Shown here: positions 47,956 to 57,518 of the stretch, piece after piece
Layout: every line of letters begins with the position of its first letter
How positions within the stretch are numbered: the stretch's first letter is position 1
NCBI RefSeq assembly: GCF_947488985.1
Contig: NZ_CANLBV010000020.1
Location: 1 to 61,754 of the forward strand
Direction: 5' to 3'
Source of the DNA: an uncultured Vibrio sp.
Lineage (GTDB): Bacteria; Pseudomonadota; Gammaproteobacteria; Enterobacterales; Vibrionaceae
DNA: 61,754 bases
Notes under the pieces: generated by a model
What the model was told of the DNA's origin: nothing
Seen by the model: the letters and a program-made list of their open reading frames with translations, nothing else
Databases searched by the model: none
Made by a program: the position numbers and the translations under genes

Positions 47956-48558
47956 TTAAGAGGCGTACTTGACTGAGTAGCGAGTTGGCTTATGGTTCAT
48001 TGCCAATACGATGTTCAATACCGCAGTGCCCAATACCGAAACGGCAATTATCCAAGGTGATACAAAGAAGAAGGAGGCAAACAGAATACAAGCATCGATA
48101 CCCATCTGGGTTCTTCCTACTGAGATACCGTAACGATCTTGAATGAACAAGCATAATACGTTGAAGCCACCCAAGCTTGAGCGATGACGGAACAGAATGA
48201 GCATACCTAAGCCCATCAATAACCCTCCTGCCACAGCACTGTACATTTCATTATGTACTTCTAATGAAATCACTAAGTGTAAGTTATCGGCAAACACAGA
48301 CACCAAAGCGCCAGAAATCGCACTGCTAATGGCAAAGCTACGCCCAAATCGTTTCCAGGCCAATAAATAGAAGGGGCAATTAGCGATAAAGTATAAAGTA
48401 CCAAAGGTTACTGGCAAAAATTGATTTAAAAGCAGGGCTAAACCAGTCGTACCTCCAGTTAGCAGATTCGCTGACTGTAAAAAGAACACGCCTAACGCCA
48501 CTAAAAACGTGCCAGTAAGGATTGCAATCCAATCCTCTTTCCGTGAGTGTTTTTCCAT
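47956..48558 (-). CDS. YitT family membrane protein
   Basis: Inner-membrane protein of 200 residues with five to six helices of the YitT (DUF161) family. The characteristic LLTGGTTGLALLLNQFLPVTFGTLYFIAN lies near residue 32 and RHRSSLGGFNVLCLFIQDRYGISVGRTQM near 124. Function is unknown; the C-terminal cytoplasmic domain of longer YitT proteins is absent. It is transcribed away from glyA. Confidence 0.82.
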   Translation of the reverse strand: MEKHSRKEDWIAILTGTFLVALGVFFLQSANLLTGGTTGLALLLNQFLPVTFGTLYFIANCPFYLLAWKRFGRSFAISSAISGALVSVFADNLHLVISLEVHNEMYSAVAGGLLMGLGMLILFRHRSSLGGFNVLCLFIQDRYGISVGRTQMGIDACILFASFFFVSPWIIAVSVLGTAVLNIVLAMNHKPTRYSVKYAS

Positions 48559-48796
48559 CGTTTTAATAATTACCTAGCCAATAAAGGCTTGCATAGTAGA
48601 GAAAAACCTTACTTTTCGGTAGCTAGAGGAACGAAATTAAGGTAAACCTATGTAATCTGCGTTTTACAGGGTGTAAAGCGTAAAATTGACAGTAAGTATT
48701 ATCTTTGGTTGGATAAGCTCAATAACCATGATAAACCTTATTTGTGATTATGAAAAAACCGCATGATAAAAGTGCAAATAGCGCTTTATGACCTAG

Positions 48797-48848
48797 ATCA
48801 ATTTATGTAGAATACGTCACATCAAAGCGGTGACGGAAACGTTTGCTT
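48797..48848 (+). promoter_or_regulatory. glyA promoter and PurR-type operator
   Basis: TAGAAT near 48808-48813 with a weak TTATGA-type -35 fits a promoter. ACGGAAACGTTTGCTT at 48833-48848 matches the PurR consensus around its central CG and lies just after the expected start. E. coli glyA is a known PurR target. The remainder of the 347-base gap after the YitT gene has no other recognised feature. Confidence 0.7.
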
Positions 48849-48905
48849 TCGGTCGTTGTGTGGTTTTTTTGAAACTTTCAGTACAATCTGAGTCAGGAGA
48901 TACAG

Positions 48906-50156
48906 ATGCTAAAGCGTGACATGAACATTGCTGATTACGATGCGGATCTATTCGCAGCTATCCAAGAAGAAACTCTTCGTCAGGAAGAGCATATCGAACT
49001 TATCGCTTCAGAAAACTACACAAGCCCACGTGTAATGGAAGCGCAAGGCTCTCAACTTACGAACAAATACGCTGAAGGCTACCCTGGTAAGCGTTACTAC
49101 GGTGGCTGTGAGTACGTAGATAAAGTTGAAACGTTAGCAATCGAACGTGCATGTGAGCTGTTTGGCGCTCAATACGCAAACGTACAACCTCACTCAGGTT
49201 CTCAAGCAAACAACGCTGTCTACATGGCGTTACTGAATGCTGGCGATACCGTTTTAGGCATGAGCCTAGCGCACGGTGGTCACTTAACTCACGGTTCTCC
49301 AGTAAACTTCTCTGGTAAGCTTTACAACATCATTCCTTACGGTATCGATGAAGCCGGTCAAATCGATTACGACGAGATGGAAGCACTTGCTATCGAGCAC
49401 AAACCTAAGATGATCATCGGTGGTTTCTCTGCTTACTCTCAAGTGTGTGATTGGAAGCGCATGCGTGAAATCGCTGACAAAGTCGGTGCTTACTTCTTCG
49501 TTGATATGGCTCACGTTGCGGGTCTTATTGCTGCAGGCGTTTACCCGAACCCAGTGCCACACGCTCACGTGGTAACAACAACAACGCACAAAACGCTTGC
49601 GGGTCCTCGTGGTGGTCTTATCTTGTCTAACGAAGGCGAAGACCTGTACAAGAAGCTAAACTCAGCAGTGTTCCCAGGCGGCCAAGGTGGTCCTCTAATG
49701 CACGTTATCGCTGGTAAAGCAGTAGCGTTCAAAGAAGCTCTAGAGCCAGAGTTCAAAGAATACCAAGCTCGCGTCGTTGCTAACGCAAAAGCAATGGTGG
49801 CTGAATTCTTAGCACGCGGCTACAACATCGTTTCAGGTTCAACAGAGAACCACCTGTTCCTCGTTGACCTAATCGACAAAGACATCACAGGTAAAGAAGC
49901 CGATGCAGCACTCGGTGCAGCGAACATCACTGTGAACAAGAACTCAGTACCCAACGATCCACGCAGCCCGTTCGTGACTTCTGGTATTCGTATTGGTTCT
50001 CCTTCTATTACTCGTCGCGGTTTCTCAGAAGCAGACGCGAAAGAGCTAGCAGGTTGGATGTGTGACATCCTAGATAACATAGGCGATGAGTCTGTTATCG
50101 AAGCGACGAAAGCAAAAGTACTAAATATCTGTAAGCGTCTACCGGTTTACGCTTAA
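48906..50156 (+). CDS. glyA: serine hydroxymethyltransferase
   Basis: Pyridoxal-phosphate enzyme converting serine and tetrahydrofolate to glycine and methylene-THF, the main one-carbon source. It has 416 residues (E. coli 417). The cofactor lysine is in [16 protein letters not shown] near residue 222. [19 protein letters not shown] near 27 and [15 protein letters not shown] near 54 are diagnostic. The codon choice is strongly biased, as expected for a highly expressed gene. Transcribed alone. Confidence 0.97.
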   Translation: MLKRDMNIADYDADLFAAIQEETLRQEEHIELIASENYTSPRVMEAQGSQLTNKYAEGYPGKRYYGGCEYVDKVETLAIERACELFGAQYANVQPHSGSQANNAVYMALLNAGDTVLGMSLAHGGHLTHGSPVNFSGKLYNIIPYGIDEAGQIDYDEMEALAIEHKPKMIIGGFSAYSQVCDWKRMREIADKVGAYFFVDMAHVAGLIAAGVYPNPVPHAHVVTTTTHKTLAGPRGGLILSNEGEDLYKKLNSAVFPGGQGGPLMHVIAGKAVAFKEALEPEFKEYQARVVANAKAMVAEFLARGYNIVSGSTENHLFLVDLIDKDITGKEADAALGAANITVNKNSVPNDPRSPFVTSGIRIGSPSITRRGFSEADAKELAGWMCDILDNIGDESVIEATKAKVLNICKRLPVYA

Positions 50157-50263
50157 TTTTTTCAGTGTAGAGTGAACGAATTTTCGTGTCGCACATACTC
50201 ATTTGCTAGCGCAAACTCCGTGGGAGTTCTTTGAACTTCGCTCATCTACTTGGAAAAGAGTTT

Positions 50264-50288
50264 AAAGGTCCCTTTTGGGGCCTTTTTT
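50264..50288 (+). terminator. glyA terminator
   Basis: AAAGGTCCC and GGGGCCTTT form a stem with a TTTT loop and Ts following. Confidence 0.78.
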
Positions 50289-50394
50289 ACATCTGTAGGT
50301 ATGAGAGTTGGGCTGTCTGAGAATACAGAAAGGCGGGGTACGAAAAGGGCTGATATTTGCACATCAACCCTTTGTTGTTTTGTGTATATTGATT

Positions 50395-50721
50395 CTATTT
50401 TTTGATACTGAGCAGGGTGCCGGATTTACACTTAAACGAGTAGTATTTACGGCTCTCATTAAACTTACCTAAGCCCTCACCATCACAGTAGTCGATATTG
50501 ATATCACGCATAATTTCTAGCGTATCTTCGCTGTCTAAGGCAAATTTAGACCCATCAGAGCAGACAATACGTATTCTTTCATCATGACTGACGGAGTAAA
50601 CATCGACTTCGGTATTGCATAGTTCAAAAGATGCTTCGCGAAAGTGATCCTGTTGAGAATTTGTCGTGCAACCTGCAGTGAGTATGGCTGTAAGTACAGC
50701 CAAAAATCCGAGTTTTTTCAT
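50395..50721 (-). CDS. small lipoprotein of unknown function
   Basis: The start is the ATG of MKKLGFLAVLTAILTAGC, preceded by AAAGGATT; an upstream frame of 23 residues carries no signal. The protein has 108 residues, a lipobox LTAGC near residue 18 and four further cysteines in the mature part that could form two disulfides. No family was recognised. The alternating hydrophobic pattern suggests a small periplasmic beta fold. Confidence 0.7.
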   Translation of the reverse strand: MKKLGFLAVLTAILTAGCTTNSQQDHFREASFELCNTEVDVYSVSHDERIRIVCSDGSKFALDSEDTLEIMRDINIDYCDGEGLGKFNESRKYYSFKCKSGTLLSIKK

Positions 50722-50897
50722 GGTTAATCCTTTCACTTTTATTAGGTCAGGCAATGTGTTGTGTGTTTTTTGTGGCTTCAGCTTATACATCAGCGCATTC
50801 TAATTCAAGCCGCATTATTTGATTCTAAGATCTAAAAGTATAGCGCAGACCGGTAATGTATATAGCTAGAGAGTAGCTTTGCTTAGATTGCAGCCAT

Positions 50898-50924
50898 AAA
50901 AAAGGCCAACACTGGGTTGGCCTT
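50898..50924 (-). terminator. terminator of the yaeP-DUF4250 operon
   Basis: On the minus strand AAGGCCAA and TTGGCCTT form the stem, followed by six Ts. Confidence 0.82.
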
Positions 50925-50949
50925 GGGTATCAAACTCGGTATTTAATCA

Positions 50950-51141
50950 TTATCGAAACTGTTTAGCTTCGGCAAGATACTCAAAACCGGCAGAAGCGAG
51001 TTTAGCCATTAAAGCCGCTTTGTCGATCTCGTAGAAATTAACCAAACGATCTAGATCCCCGCCGAAGTCGTCACGTAGCTTCATGTTGACGATACTCATC
51101 AGCATGATCGGATCCATCTTTTCAAAGTTCGCGAGATTCAT
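50950..51141 (-). CDS. DUF4250 domain protein
   Basis: Helical protein of 63 residues in the DUF4250 family. MDPIMLMSIVNMKLRDDFGGDLDRLVNFYEIDKAALMAKL is the conserved core. Function unknown. It starts one base after the yaeP stop, so the two form an operon. Confidence 0.8.
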   Translation of the reverse strand: MNLANFEKMDPIMLMSIVNMKLRDDFGGDLDRLVNFYEIDKAALMAKLASAGFEYLAEAKQFR

Positions 51142-51142
51142 A

Positions 51143-51346
51143 TTAGTCCTCGAAATCTGAGATCAGTAGGTTTGCCGCCGCAAATGCTGCACGCTCGCGG
51201 GTTTCTTTAGCAAGAGATTCATCAGCCGCAAGGTCGTTCAATGTTTTAACCGCACAGGTGATCGCTTTTGGGATATAGCCTTGATCGCCACTGCCAATTT
51301 GAGAATACAGTTCACGTACCAAATCACAACAATCGTATACTTTCAT
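51143..51346 (-). CDS. yaeP: YaeP (UPF0253) family protein
   Basis: Cytoplasmic protein of 67 residues, the same length as E. coli YaeP (66). [39 protein letters not shown] and the final [18 protein letters not shown] align closely with it. Function unknown. In E. coli yaeP is also near proS and trmO. Confidence 0.88.
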   Translation of the reverse strand: MKVYDCCDLVRELYSQIGSGDQGYIPKAITCAVKTLNDLAADESLAKETRERAAFAAANLLISDFED

Positions 51347-51544
51347 CTTTATACCTAACCAAATGATAACTTATCTCAATATACAGATAGCGACAGGTAA
51401 AAACAAAGTGGAATCAGGGTTAGTTTGTCCTTGCTCAATATCTCATTTTATTCGATGCCGTTCAGCACTATATTCAAGCTGGTCAGTGCTACGGGGGGAT
51501 ATTTTATGTCTAGATGATCAGATCATGAAAACTAAAATTAGTTC
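51347..51544. other. intergenic region upstream of yaeP, no gene recognised
   Basis: Contains the yaeP promoter region. A plus-strand frame of 73 codons here has no ribosome-binding site and runs through the proS terminator; it was rejected. Confidence 0.4.
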
Positions 51545-51571
51545 AAAAAAAAACCTAAGCCATGGCTTAGG
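51545..51571 (-). terminator. proS terminator
   Basis: CCTAAGCC and GGCTTAGG form an uninterrupted 18-bp palindrome with AT at its centre, followed on the minus strand by nine Ts. Confidence 0.8.
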
Positions 51572-51575
51572 GATT

Positions 51576-51591
51576 TGTGTATAAGAGACAG
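51576..51591. other. 16-base identity to the Tn5 mosaic end
   Basis: TGTGTATAAGAGACAG equals the last 16 bases of the 19-base Tn5 mosaic end, AGATGTGTATAAGAGACAG. Chance occurrence in a window this size is very unlikely. It may be a leftover library adapter or a natural coincidence. Confidence 0.6.
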
Positions 51592-51652
51592 GCGAATGTC
51601 TGCCTTTTAATCTTTAAGATGAGATAAAGTAACAAATTGAGTCAATATAGGC

Positions 51653-51684
51653 TTACTCAGTTACTCAGTTACTCAGTTACTCAG
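51653..51684. repeat. tandem octamer repeat, four copies of TTACTCAG
   Basis: Four perfect 8-bp copies end exactly at the proS stop codon, whose TTA begins what would be the fifth copy. Slippage here could in principle alter the end of the protein. Confidence 0.9.
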
Positions 51685-53412
51685 TTATTTAGCTACATTA
51701 GCTAGTTGAGCCTTAAGGTGCTCGATAACCGTGTCCATTGCGATAGCTTCTTTATCACCAGTACGACGGTTTTTGTATTCGAAGTTACCTTCGTCCATGC
51801 TGCGATCACCGATAACGATAGTGTGAGGAATACCCACTAGCTCGATATCTTTAAACATAACACCAGGGCGCTCTTTACGATCATCAAATAGTACTTCGAT
51901 ACCCATAGCGGTTAATTCAGCATATAGCTTCTCAGCTGCTTCTTTAACGCGCTCAGATTTGTGCATGTTCATTGGTACGATAGCAACTTGGAACGGCGCT
52001 AGTGCGTCTGGCCAAGTGATACCGAATTTATCGTGATTTTGCTCGATAGCTGATGCAACAACACGTGAAACACCGATACCGTAACAACCCATTTCTAGGA
52101 TTACGCTCTTACCATCAGGACCAAGCACGTTACAGTTCATTGCTTTAGAGTAAGTATTACCTAGTTGGAAGATGTGACCAACTTCGATGCCACGCTTAAG
52201 TTGGATAGTACCTTGACCACATGGGCTAAGGTCACCTTCAACTACGTTACGTAGGTCTTCAACTTGAGCAAGCTCTACGTCACGACCCCAGTTGATGCCA
52301 AAGTAGTGCTTGCCGTCTACGTTTGCACCAGCGCCGAAGTCGTTCATTACAGCAACAGAGCGGTCAACGATGAATGGTAGTTCTAGGCCAACAGGGCCAA
52401 GTGAACCAGGACCTGCACCAACAAGTGCACGGATTTCTTCTTCAGAAGCCATCTCTAGTGGAGAAGCAACCTGTGGAAGGTTTTCTGCTTTCACTTCGTT
52501 AAGCTCGTGGTCACCACGGATGATTAGAGCAATGATATCAGCTTCTACTTCATCAGATGCTTTAACGAATAGAGTCTTAACGGTCTTCTCGATTGCTAGG
52601 CCGTGTTGTTCTACAAGCTCAGCAATTGTTTTTGCGTTTGGCGTATCAACCAGTTCCATCTCTTGAGTTGGCGCTGCAACTTCTTCAGTAGGAGCGAGTG
52701 CTTCTGCTTTCTCGATGTTTGCTGCGTAATCAGATTCAGAAGAGAATGCGATTAGGTCTTCGCCGCTTTCAGCGAGAACGTGGAACTCTTGAGAGCCGCT
52801 GCCGCCGATTGCGCCAGAGTCTGCTAATACTGGACGGTATTCAAGGCCCATGCGGTCGAATGCTTTACAGTAAGCATCGTGCATCGCTTGGTAAGACTTT
52901 TCTAAGCCTTCTTTGTCGATATCAAAGCTGTATGCATCCATCATAGAGAATTCACGTGCACGCATTACGCCAAAACGAGGGCGGCGCTCATCACGGAATT
53001 TAGTCTGGATTTGATACAGGTTTAGAGGTAGCTGTTTGTAAGAGCTAATCTCGTTACGCACTAGGCTCGTCACTACTTCTTCCGCTGTTGGGCTAAGAAC
53101 GAATGGACGAGAGTGACGGTCTGTGAAACGAAGTAGCTCAGGGCCCATCTTTTCGCTGCGGCCAGTCTCTTCCCAAAGCTCAAACGGTTGAACTACGGGC
53201 ATCAAGATTTCAACGGCACCTGCATTATCGATCTCTTGGCGAACGATATTTTCGACTTTACGCAGTACACGTAGACCAGTAGGTAGCCAAGTATATAAAC
53301 CTGAAGCTAGCTTACGGATCATACCTGCACGTAGCATCAGCTGGTGGCTGATAACTTCTGCGTCGTTTGGAGTCTCTTTCAGAGTAGAAAGAAGGTAGTT
53401 ACTGGTACGCAT
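51685..53412 (-). CDS. proS: prolyl-tRNA synthetase
   Basis: Class II aminoacyl-tRNA synthetase of 575 residues (E. coli 572), bacterial type with the editing insertion between motifs 2 and 3 (about 225-390). Motif 2 lies around [31 protein letters not shown] near 132, motif 3 around [13 protein letters not shown] near 444. The anticodon-binding domain covers the last 110 residues. The stop codon abuts a tandem repeat. Confidence 0.96.
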   Translation of the reverse strand: MRTSNYLLSTLKETPNDAEVISHQLMLRAGMIRKLASGLYTWLPTGLRVLRKVENIVRQEIDNAGAVEILMPVVQPFELWEETGRSEKMGPELLRFTDRHSRPFVLSPTAEEVVTSLVRNEISSYKQLPLNLYQIQTKFRDERRPRFGVMRAREFSMMDAYSFDIDKEGLEKSYQAMHDAYCKAFDRMGLEYRPVLADSGAIGGSGSQEFHVLAESGEDLIAFSSESDYAANIEKAEALAPTEEVAAPTQEMELVDTPNAKTIAELVEQHGLAIEKTVKTLFVKASDEVEADIIALIIRGDHELNEVKAENLPQVASPLEMASEEEIRALVGAGPGSLGPVGLELPFIVDRSVAVMNDFGAGANVDGKHYFGINWGRDVELAQVEDLRNVVEGDLSPCGQGTIQLKRGIEVGHIFQLGNTYSKAMNCNVLGPDGKSVILEMGCYGIGVSRVVASAIEQNHDKFGITWPDALAPFQVAIVPMNMHKSERVKEAAEKLYAELTAMGIEVLFDDRKERPGVMFKDIELVGIPHTIVIGDRSMDEGNFEYKNRRTGDKEAIAMDTVIEHLKAQLANVAK

Positions 53413-53511
53413 TCTATGGTATCCGTTTCATCATTGATAAAAGAAAACTTGCTGTCGTTCGTGACCACAGCAAATCTGATAGCCGCATATAATATCAGCC
53501 TATTTGGGATC

Positions 53512-54207
53512 TCAAAAGCGTTCAATGTCAGTTACATTGATGAAAAGCGTTTCAACCACGAATTTCACGTTAAGATCGAACAAATTTACCGCATACTCCT
53601 TACTGTCTGGCTTACCTTTTTTATAGGCAGGGCGAGGATCTTGGCCTAATACTTCTTTGATCACCTGAATGATATGGCGCGCTTGTGGATGGCTTGCGAG
53701 CTGACTTTGCGCTTGCTGCGAAAAGTTAACGTCGAGCACTTCAGGTTCATCGGCAGCAAACCCTCCCAATGCATCGGGAATCGAATCTGAGTAGGGGATA
53801 TAAGGCTTGATGTCGATGATCGGTGTGCCATCGACTAAGTCGACGCTGCCGAGATCCAGCCAAGTTTGTCCCTTCTCTTGGGAGACCCCTTTAAGTTCAA
53901 CCGCAGACATGCCAATCCCATTCGGTCTGAAGGTGGCTCGAGACGCGAATACACCAATCCGCTCATTGCCGCCAAGGCGAGGCGGTCTTACGGTTGGCTT
54001 CCAGCCTGCTGCAAGGTTCTTGTCGAACAGGAACAACAACCACACATGACTAAACTGTTCGATATTGCGGACGGACTCTAGGCAGTTTGCTGTGCCCACC
54101 AGCCTGATTCTTGAGGTGGATGTCGGTACCAACCTAGGCTGCCTTGGCACAGCGAACTTCTCTTTATAAGGCGATTCAATAAGGCCTACTGGAGTTATCG
54201 AGTACAT
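53512..54207 (-). CDS. trmO: tRNA (t6A37) N6-methyltransferase TrmO
   Basis: Methylates N6 of threonylcarbamoyladenosine-37 in tRNA-Thr using S-adenosylmethionine. It has 231 residues (E. coli 235). The N-terminal beta-barrel catalytic domain shows SITPVGLIESPYKEKFAVPRQPRLV at the start, FSHVWLLFLFDKN near 51 and ATFRPNGIGMSAVEL near 91. The smaller C-terminal domain covers about 155-231. Neighbouring proS as in E. coli. Confidence 0.93.
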   Translation of the reverse strand: MYSITPVGLIESPYKEKFAVPRQPRLVPTSTSRIRLVGTANCLESVRNIEQFSHVWLLFLFDKNLAAGWKPTVRPPRLGGNERIGVFASRATFRPNGIGMSAVELKGVSQEKGQTWLDLGSVDLVDGTPIIDIKPYIPYSDSIPDALGGFAADEPEVLDVNFSQQAQSQLASHPQARHIIQVIKEVLGQDPRPAYKKGKPDSKEYAVNLFDLNVKFVVETLFINVTDIERF

Positions 54208-54749
54208 GATTGCTCATCTCAATTTTGGTTTAAGGCGAAAGTACCACAAATTCATTTTTTTTTCTGATTGATACAGAGGCTGCTGCGGCATGTATATAAA
54301 GCTGCGTCGTCTATATAAAGAGGACTGTTATCAAATCACTTGCGAGCACTGTTCACCAATAAACAGTCAATTTGTGTAAATTGAGTGTAAATAAAACGGA
54401 TCGCTGCTGGCCTTCATTTATTTGTCTTATTTTGTCACTTCTCTAAGCAAGCTGATCTCCGAGTTATATTTTATTATAGGAGATGTTGTTCTGTATGGTG
54501 CATTAAATCAGTAGCTTACCCTTAAGTCTATGTTGTTGGTGAATGTGTGATGTTGAATTATAATTTTATCATTTATTTCATATGTGGTGTTATTTGCTGT
54601 GTTTTGTTCTTTTTAAGTTAATAAGTGTCGAAGCGGACACACTTTGTAACATTTTGAATTTCTAATTGATAGTTTTGTCGCGTACTCTGCGCTGGCGATG
54701 TGAACATTTTTGTCACAATTGCACAGGAATAACTACAAGGAGGGAACTG
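54208..54749. other. long intergenic region upstream of the AbgT gene
   Basis: AT-rich 542 bases between divergent genes. A direct repeat GTGTAAAT-TGA-GTGTAAAT lies at about 54374-54392 and TATATAAAG occurs twice near 54300. No reading frame, terminator or known operator was recognised. Confidence 0.4.
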
Positions 54750-56336
54750 ATGAGTTCATCAGCTTCAATAAAAAATAACGCACCAAAGAAACCTATTTTT
54801 ACCCGCTTTCTCGATGGTGTTGAGTATTTGGGGAACCTATTACCCCACCCAATCACTTTGTTCGCAATCTTCTGCGCTGCAATCATAGTTACTTCAGGTA
54901 TCGCTGGATATTTCGAAGTATCAGTTATGGATCCTCGTCCAGAAGGATCGCCAGGTCGTTCCGCTGATGGCATGATCTACGTTGTAAGCTTGCTTAATGC
55001 TGAAGGCTTACAGCTTATCGTAACGAATCTCGTTAAAAACTTTGTTGGCTTTGCTCCGCTTGGTACCGTGCTTGTTGCATTGCTAGGTGTAGCGATTGCT
55101 GAGCATTCAGGTCTACTGTCTGCGGCAATGCGTGGCCTAGTAATGGGCGCATCTAAGCGCTTGGTTACGGTAACTGTAGTCTTTGCTGGTATCATCTCTA
55201 ATACAGCATCTGAGCTTGGTTATGTGGTACTTATCCCTCTTGCCGCGATGCTGTTCCACTCTTTAGGTCGTCACCCTTTAGCAGGTCTAGCGGCAGCTTT
55301 TGCTGGTGTATCAGGTGGTTACTCTGCAAACCTTCTAATCGGTACGGTTGATCCACTGCTTTCTGGTATTACAGAAACAGCTGCGCAAATGCTTGATCCT
55401 ACGTACAGTGTTGGCCCTGAATCAAATTGGTACTTCATGTTTGTTTCTACTTTCTTTATCTCAATTGCAGGTGCATTTGTAACTGAGAAGATTGTTGAAC
55501 CAAAACTAGGTAAGTACAATGACGAAGAAGCGTCTGAAGACTTATCTAATGACTCAATGGGTAAGCTTACTGACATTGAGAAGAAGGGCCTTAAGCTTGC
55601 AGGTATCGCAGTACTGGTTGTTTCAGCACTTCTTGCGTGGACGATTGTTCCTGAAGATGGTGTTTTGCGCTCAGCAACGGGTACTATTGCCGGCTCACCG
55701 TTCCTAAAAAGTATCGTAGCCTTTATCTTTGTATTCTTCGCCGTTCCAGGTTTTGTTTACGGTAAAGTTACCGGCACAATAAAAACTGACCGTGACGTTA
55801 TTGATGCAATGTCTAAGTCTATGTCTTCTATGGGCATGTACATCGTTCTTGTGTTCTTTGCAGCTCAGTTTGTTGCTTTCTTCAGCTGGACTAACTTCGG
55901 TCAAGTATTCGCAGTTGCAGGTGCTACGTTCCTACAGGATATCGGCCTAACGGGTCCAATGTTGTTCTTCGCATTCATCCTAATGTGTGGCGTCATTAAC
56001 CTGATGATCGGCTCGGCTTCTGCTCAGTGGGCAGTAACAGCACCTATCTTCGTTCCAATGCTAATGCTAGTAGGCTACGCACCAGAAACGATTCAAGCGG
56101 CTTACCGTATCGGTGACTCAACAACCAACATCATTACTCCAATGATGAGCTACTTCGGTCTTATCCTTGCTGTAGCAACGCGTTACATGAAGAACTTAGG
56201 TATCGGTACTCTGATTGCAACTATGCTTCCATACTCAATCGTATTCTTGGTTGGTTGGAGTTTATTGTTCTACGTTTGGGTATTCGTATTTGGCCTACCA
56301 GTAGGTCCAGGTGCAGCAACGTACTACACGCCTTAG
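54750..56336 (+). CDS. AbgT-family transporter
   Basis: Inner-membrane transporter of 528 residues. The start ATG of MSSSASIKNN is preceded by AAGGAGGG; an upstream frame of 28 codons is unsupported. Members import p-aminobenzoyl-glutamate (E. coli AbgT) or export folate-pathway compounds and sulfonamides (MtrF, YdaH). Typical segments are HPITLFAIFCAAIIV near residue 30, GISNTASELGYVVLIPLAAMLF near 150 and RIGDSTTNIITPMMSYFGLILA near 455. Substrate direction is unknown. No abgAB hydrolase genes are adjacent. Confidence 0.88.
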   Translation: MSSSASIKNNAPKKPIFTRFLDGVEYLGNLLPHPITLFAIFCAAIIVTSGIAGYFEVSVMDPRPEGSPGRSADGMIYVVSLLNAEGLQLIVTNLVKNFVGFAPLGTVLVALLGVAIAEHSGLLSAAMRGLVMGASKRLVTVTVVFAGIISNTASELGYVVLIPLAAMLFHSLGRHPLAGLAAAFAGVSGGYSANLLIGTVDPLLSGITETAAQMLDPTYSVGPESNWYFMFVSTFFISIAGAFVTEKIVEPKLGKYNDEEASEDLSNDSMGKLTDIEKKGLKLAGIAVLVVSALLAWTIVPEDGVLRSATGTIAGSPFLKSIVAFIFVFFAVPGFVYGKVTGTIKTDRDVIDAMSKSMSSMGMYIVLVFFAAQFVAFFSWTNFGQVFAVAGATFLQDIGLTGPMLFFAFILMCGVINLMIGSASAQWAVTAPIFVPMLMLVGYAPETIQAAYRIGDSTTNIITPMMSYFGLILAVATRYMKNLGIGTLIATMLPYSIVFLVGWSLLFYVWVFVFGLPVGPGAATYYTP

Positions 56337-56429
56337 TTATAAATAATCGCTATAGAGCCAATATTTATAGAACAAACTGCTATAGAGTAATAAGCTTAAG
56401 CTGTTGTTTATAGATATAAAAACTGCATT

Positions 56430-56922
56430 TGAAGTGACCCCATAAAGTTGGACATTTCTGTTAAGCAGCTTGTAAGGCCTGATTTCGATATTCCATCGGA
56501 GTCAGGCCTTTTTGTTTCACCTTGATGCGTTTTGTATGGTCGGGCTCGATGTATTCGTCAATATGTGCGATTAAGTCATCCGCATCTTCAAAGTACTGAT
56601 TATGGTACATTCCTGTTTTCAGCAAGGCAAAGAAGCTCTCTGCTACTGCATTATCTAAGCAGTTTCCTTTCACGACATACTTTGAGTTAACCCCCAGTCT
56701 GCAAGAGTTTTCTGATATTTTCTATGCCTGAAACCCATGAATGTCAAACACTTGTGCCCAGTAACATATTTGACGTGATGGTATGGATGAAGACGAGAAA
56801 GCTCTTCGGATGAACTCTCGCCTTGTCGATATTGTTTAGCAATAGAGCACTTCAATGCTCGACTGTACTTGGACACAAAAAGACCCCCAATAATTGGTGT
56901 CCAACTATTGGGGGTCAGTTCA
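56430..56922 (-). mobile_element. internally deleted IS3-family element (IS150-like)
   Basis: Both ends carry imperfect terminal repeats: left TGAAGTGACCCCATAAAG, right (reverse) TGAACTGACCCCCAATAG, both continuing TTGGACA. A 3-bp ATT flanks each side, fitting IS3-type target duplication. The inside is only about 490 bp where a complete element would have 1.2-1.4 kb. The right end, in front of the transposase start, folds into GACCCCCAATA/TATTGGGGGTC. Confidence 0.8.
56461..56876 (-). pseudogene. IS3-family transposase remnant (orfA start joined to orfB end)
   Basis: The reading begins MSKYSRALKCSIAKQYRQGE, an OrfA N-terminus, then passes after about 30 residues into unrelated sequence. It reaches RKYQKTLADWGLTQSMS and a stop, which belongs to the OrfB core. 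A one-base loss there shifts frame; the next frame continues KGNCLDNAVAESFFALLK and ends GLTPMEYRNQALQAA, the standard OrfB C-terminus with the last catalytic glutamate. Most of orfA and two thirds of orfB are missing, so it cannot make transposase. Confidence 0.85.
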
Positions 56923-56983
56923 ATTGCAGTTTTTCGTTTAATCGATAAGCAAACTGGGAATGCAGTCTCGCTATTTTTTCGAC

Positions 56984-57427
56984 TTAGCGTTTGGCTAAAA
57001 GTCGATCGAGGTGGTTAGCGAACTCTCGGCGATCGGTTTGAGACAGTGAGCTTGGTCCACCGGTTTGAATACCGCTTGAACGCATGGTATCCATAAAGTC
57101 ACGGATGTTGAGGCGTGCTTTGATGGTCTCTTTAGTGTAAAGCTCACCACGAGAGCTAAGAGCCAGTGCACCTTTAGTGATCACTTCGTCAGCCAATGGG
57201 ATGTCAGAGGTAATCACTAGATCGCCTTTCTCTGTTCGCTTTACAATTTCATCATCAGCAATATCAAACCCGCTCGGGACTTGAATAGAATGGATGTTGT
57301 TGCGCTTAGGAACGGGCACTAGGTGGTTTGCCACAAAGGTGCATTCAACCCCGGTTCGCTCAGCGGCACGTACGATGGTTTCTCGGATAACCTTGGGACA
57401 AGCGTCCGCATCAACCCATATCTTCAT
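56984..57427 (-). CDS. yaiI: YaiI/YqxD family protein (UPF0178)
   Basis: Protein of 147 residues of the DUF188 family, which has a PIN-like fold. [25 protein letters not shown] at the start and [27 protein letters not shown] near residue 73 are the conserved acidic motifs. Nuclease activity is suggested by the fold but not established. It ends just beyond the split terminator. Confidence 0.9.
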   Translation of the reverse strand: MKIWVDADACPKVIRETIVRAAERTGVECTFVANHLVPVPKRNNIHSIQVPSGFDIADDEIVKRTEKGDLVITSDIPLADEVITKGALALSSRGELYTKETIKARLNIRDFMDTMRSSGIQTGGPSSLSQTDRREFANHLDRLLAKR

Positions 57428-57518
57428 AGTGTTCTATTTCTCTGTTAGCTTGTTTAGCGGTCAACTTAATTGCTTCTGTAGCCTTATTGACCTGTTAGCT
57501 TATTGGTCCAATAGCTTA

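Larger units (their letters stand above)
56418..56934. terminator. terminator apparently split by an insertion sequence
   Basis: AAAAACTGC (56418-56426) and GCAGTTTTT (56926-56934) are perfect inverted copies lying just outside the IS remnant. ATT adjoins each (56427-56429 and 56923-56925). Without the element and one ATT the site would read AAAAACTGC-ATT-GCAGTTTTT, a compact bidirectional terminator for abgT and yaiI. The reconstruction is inference. Confidence 0.6.

Noticed and set aside
51363..51584. 73-codon plus-strand frame
   Set aside because: Crosses the proS terminator and lacks a start signal.
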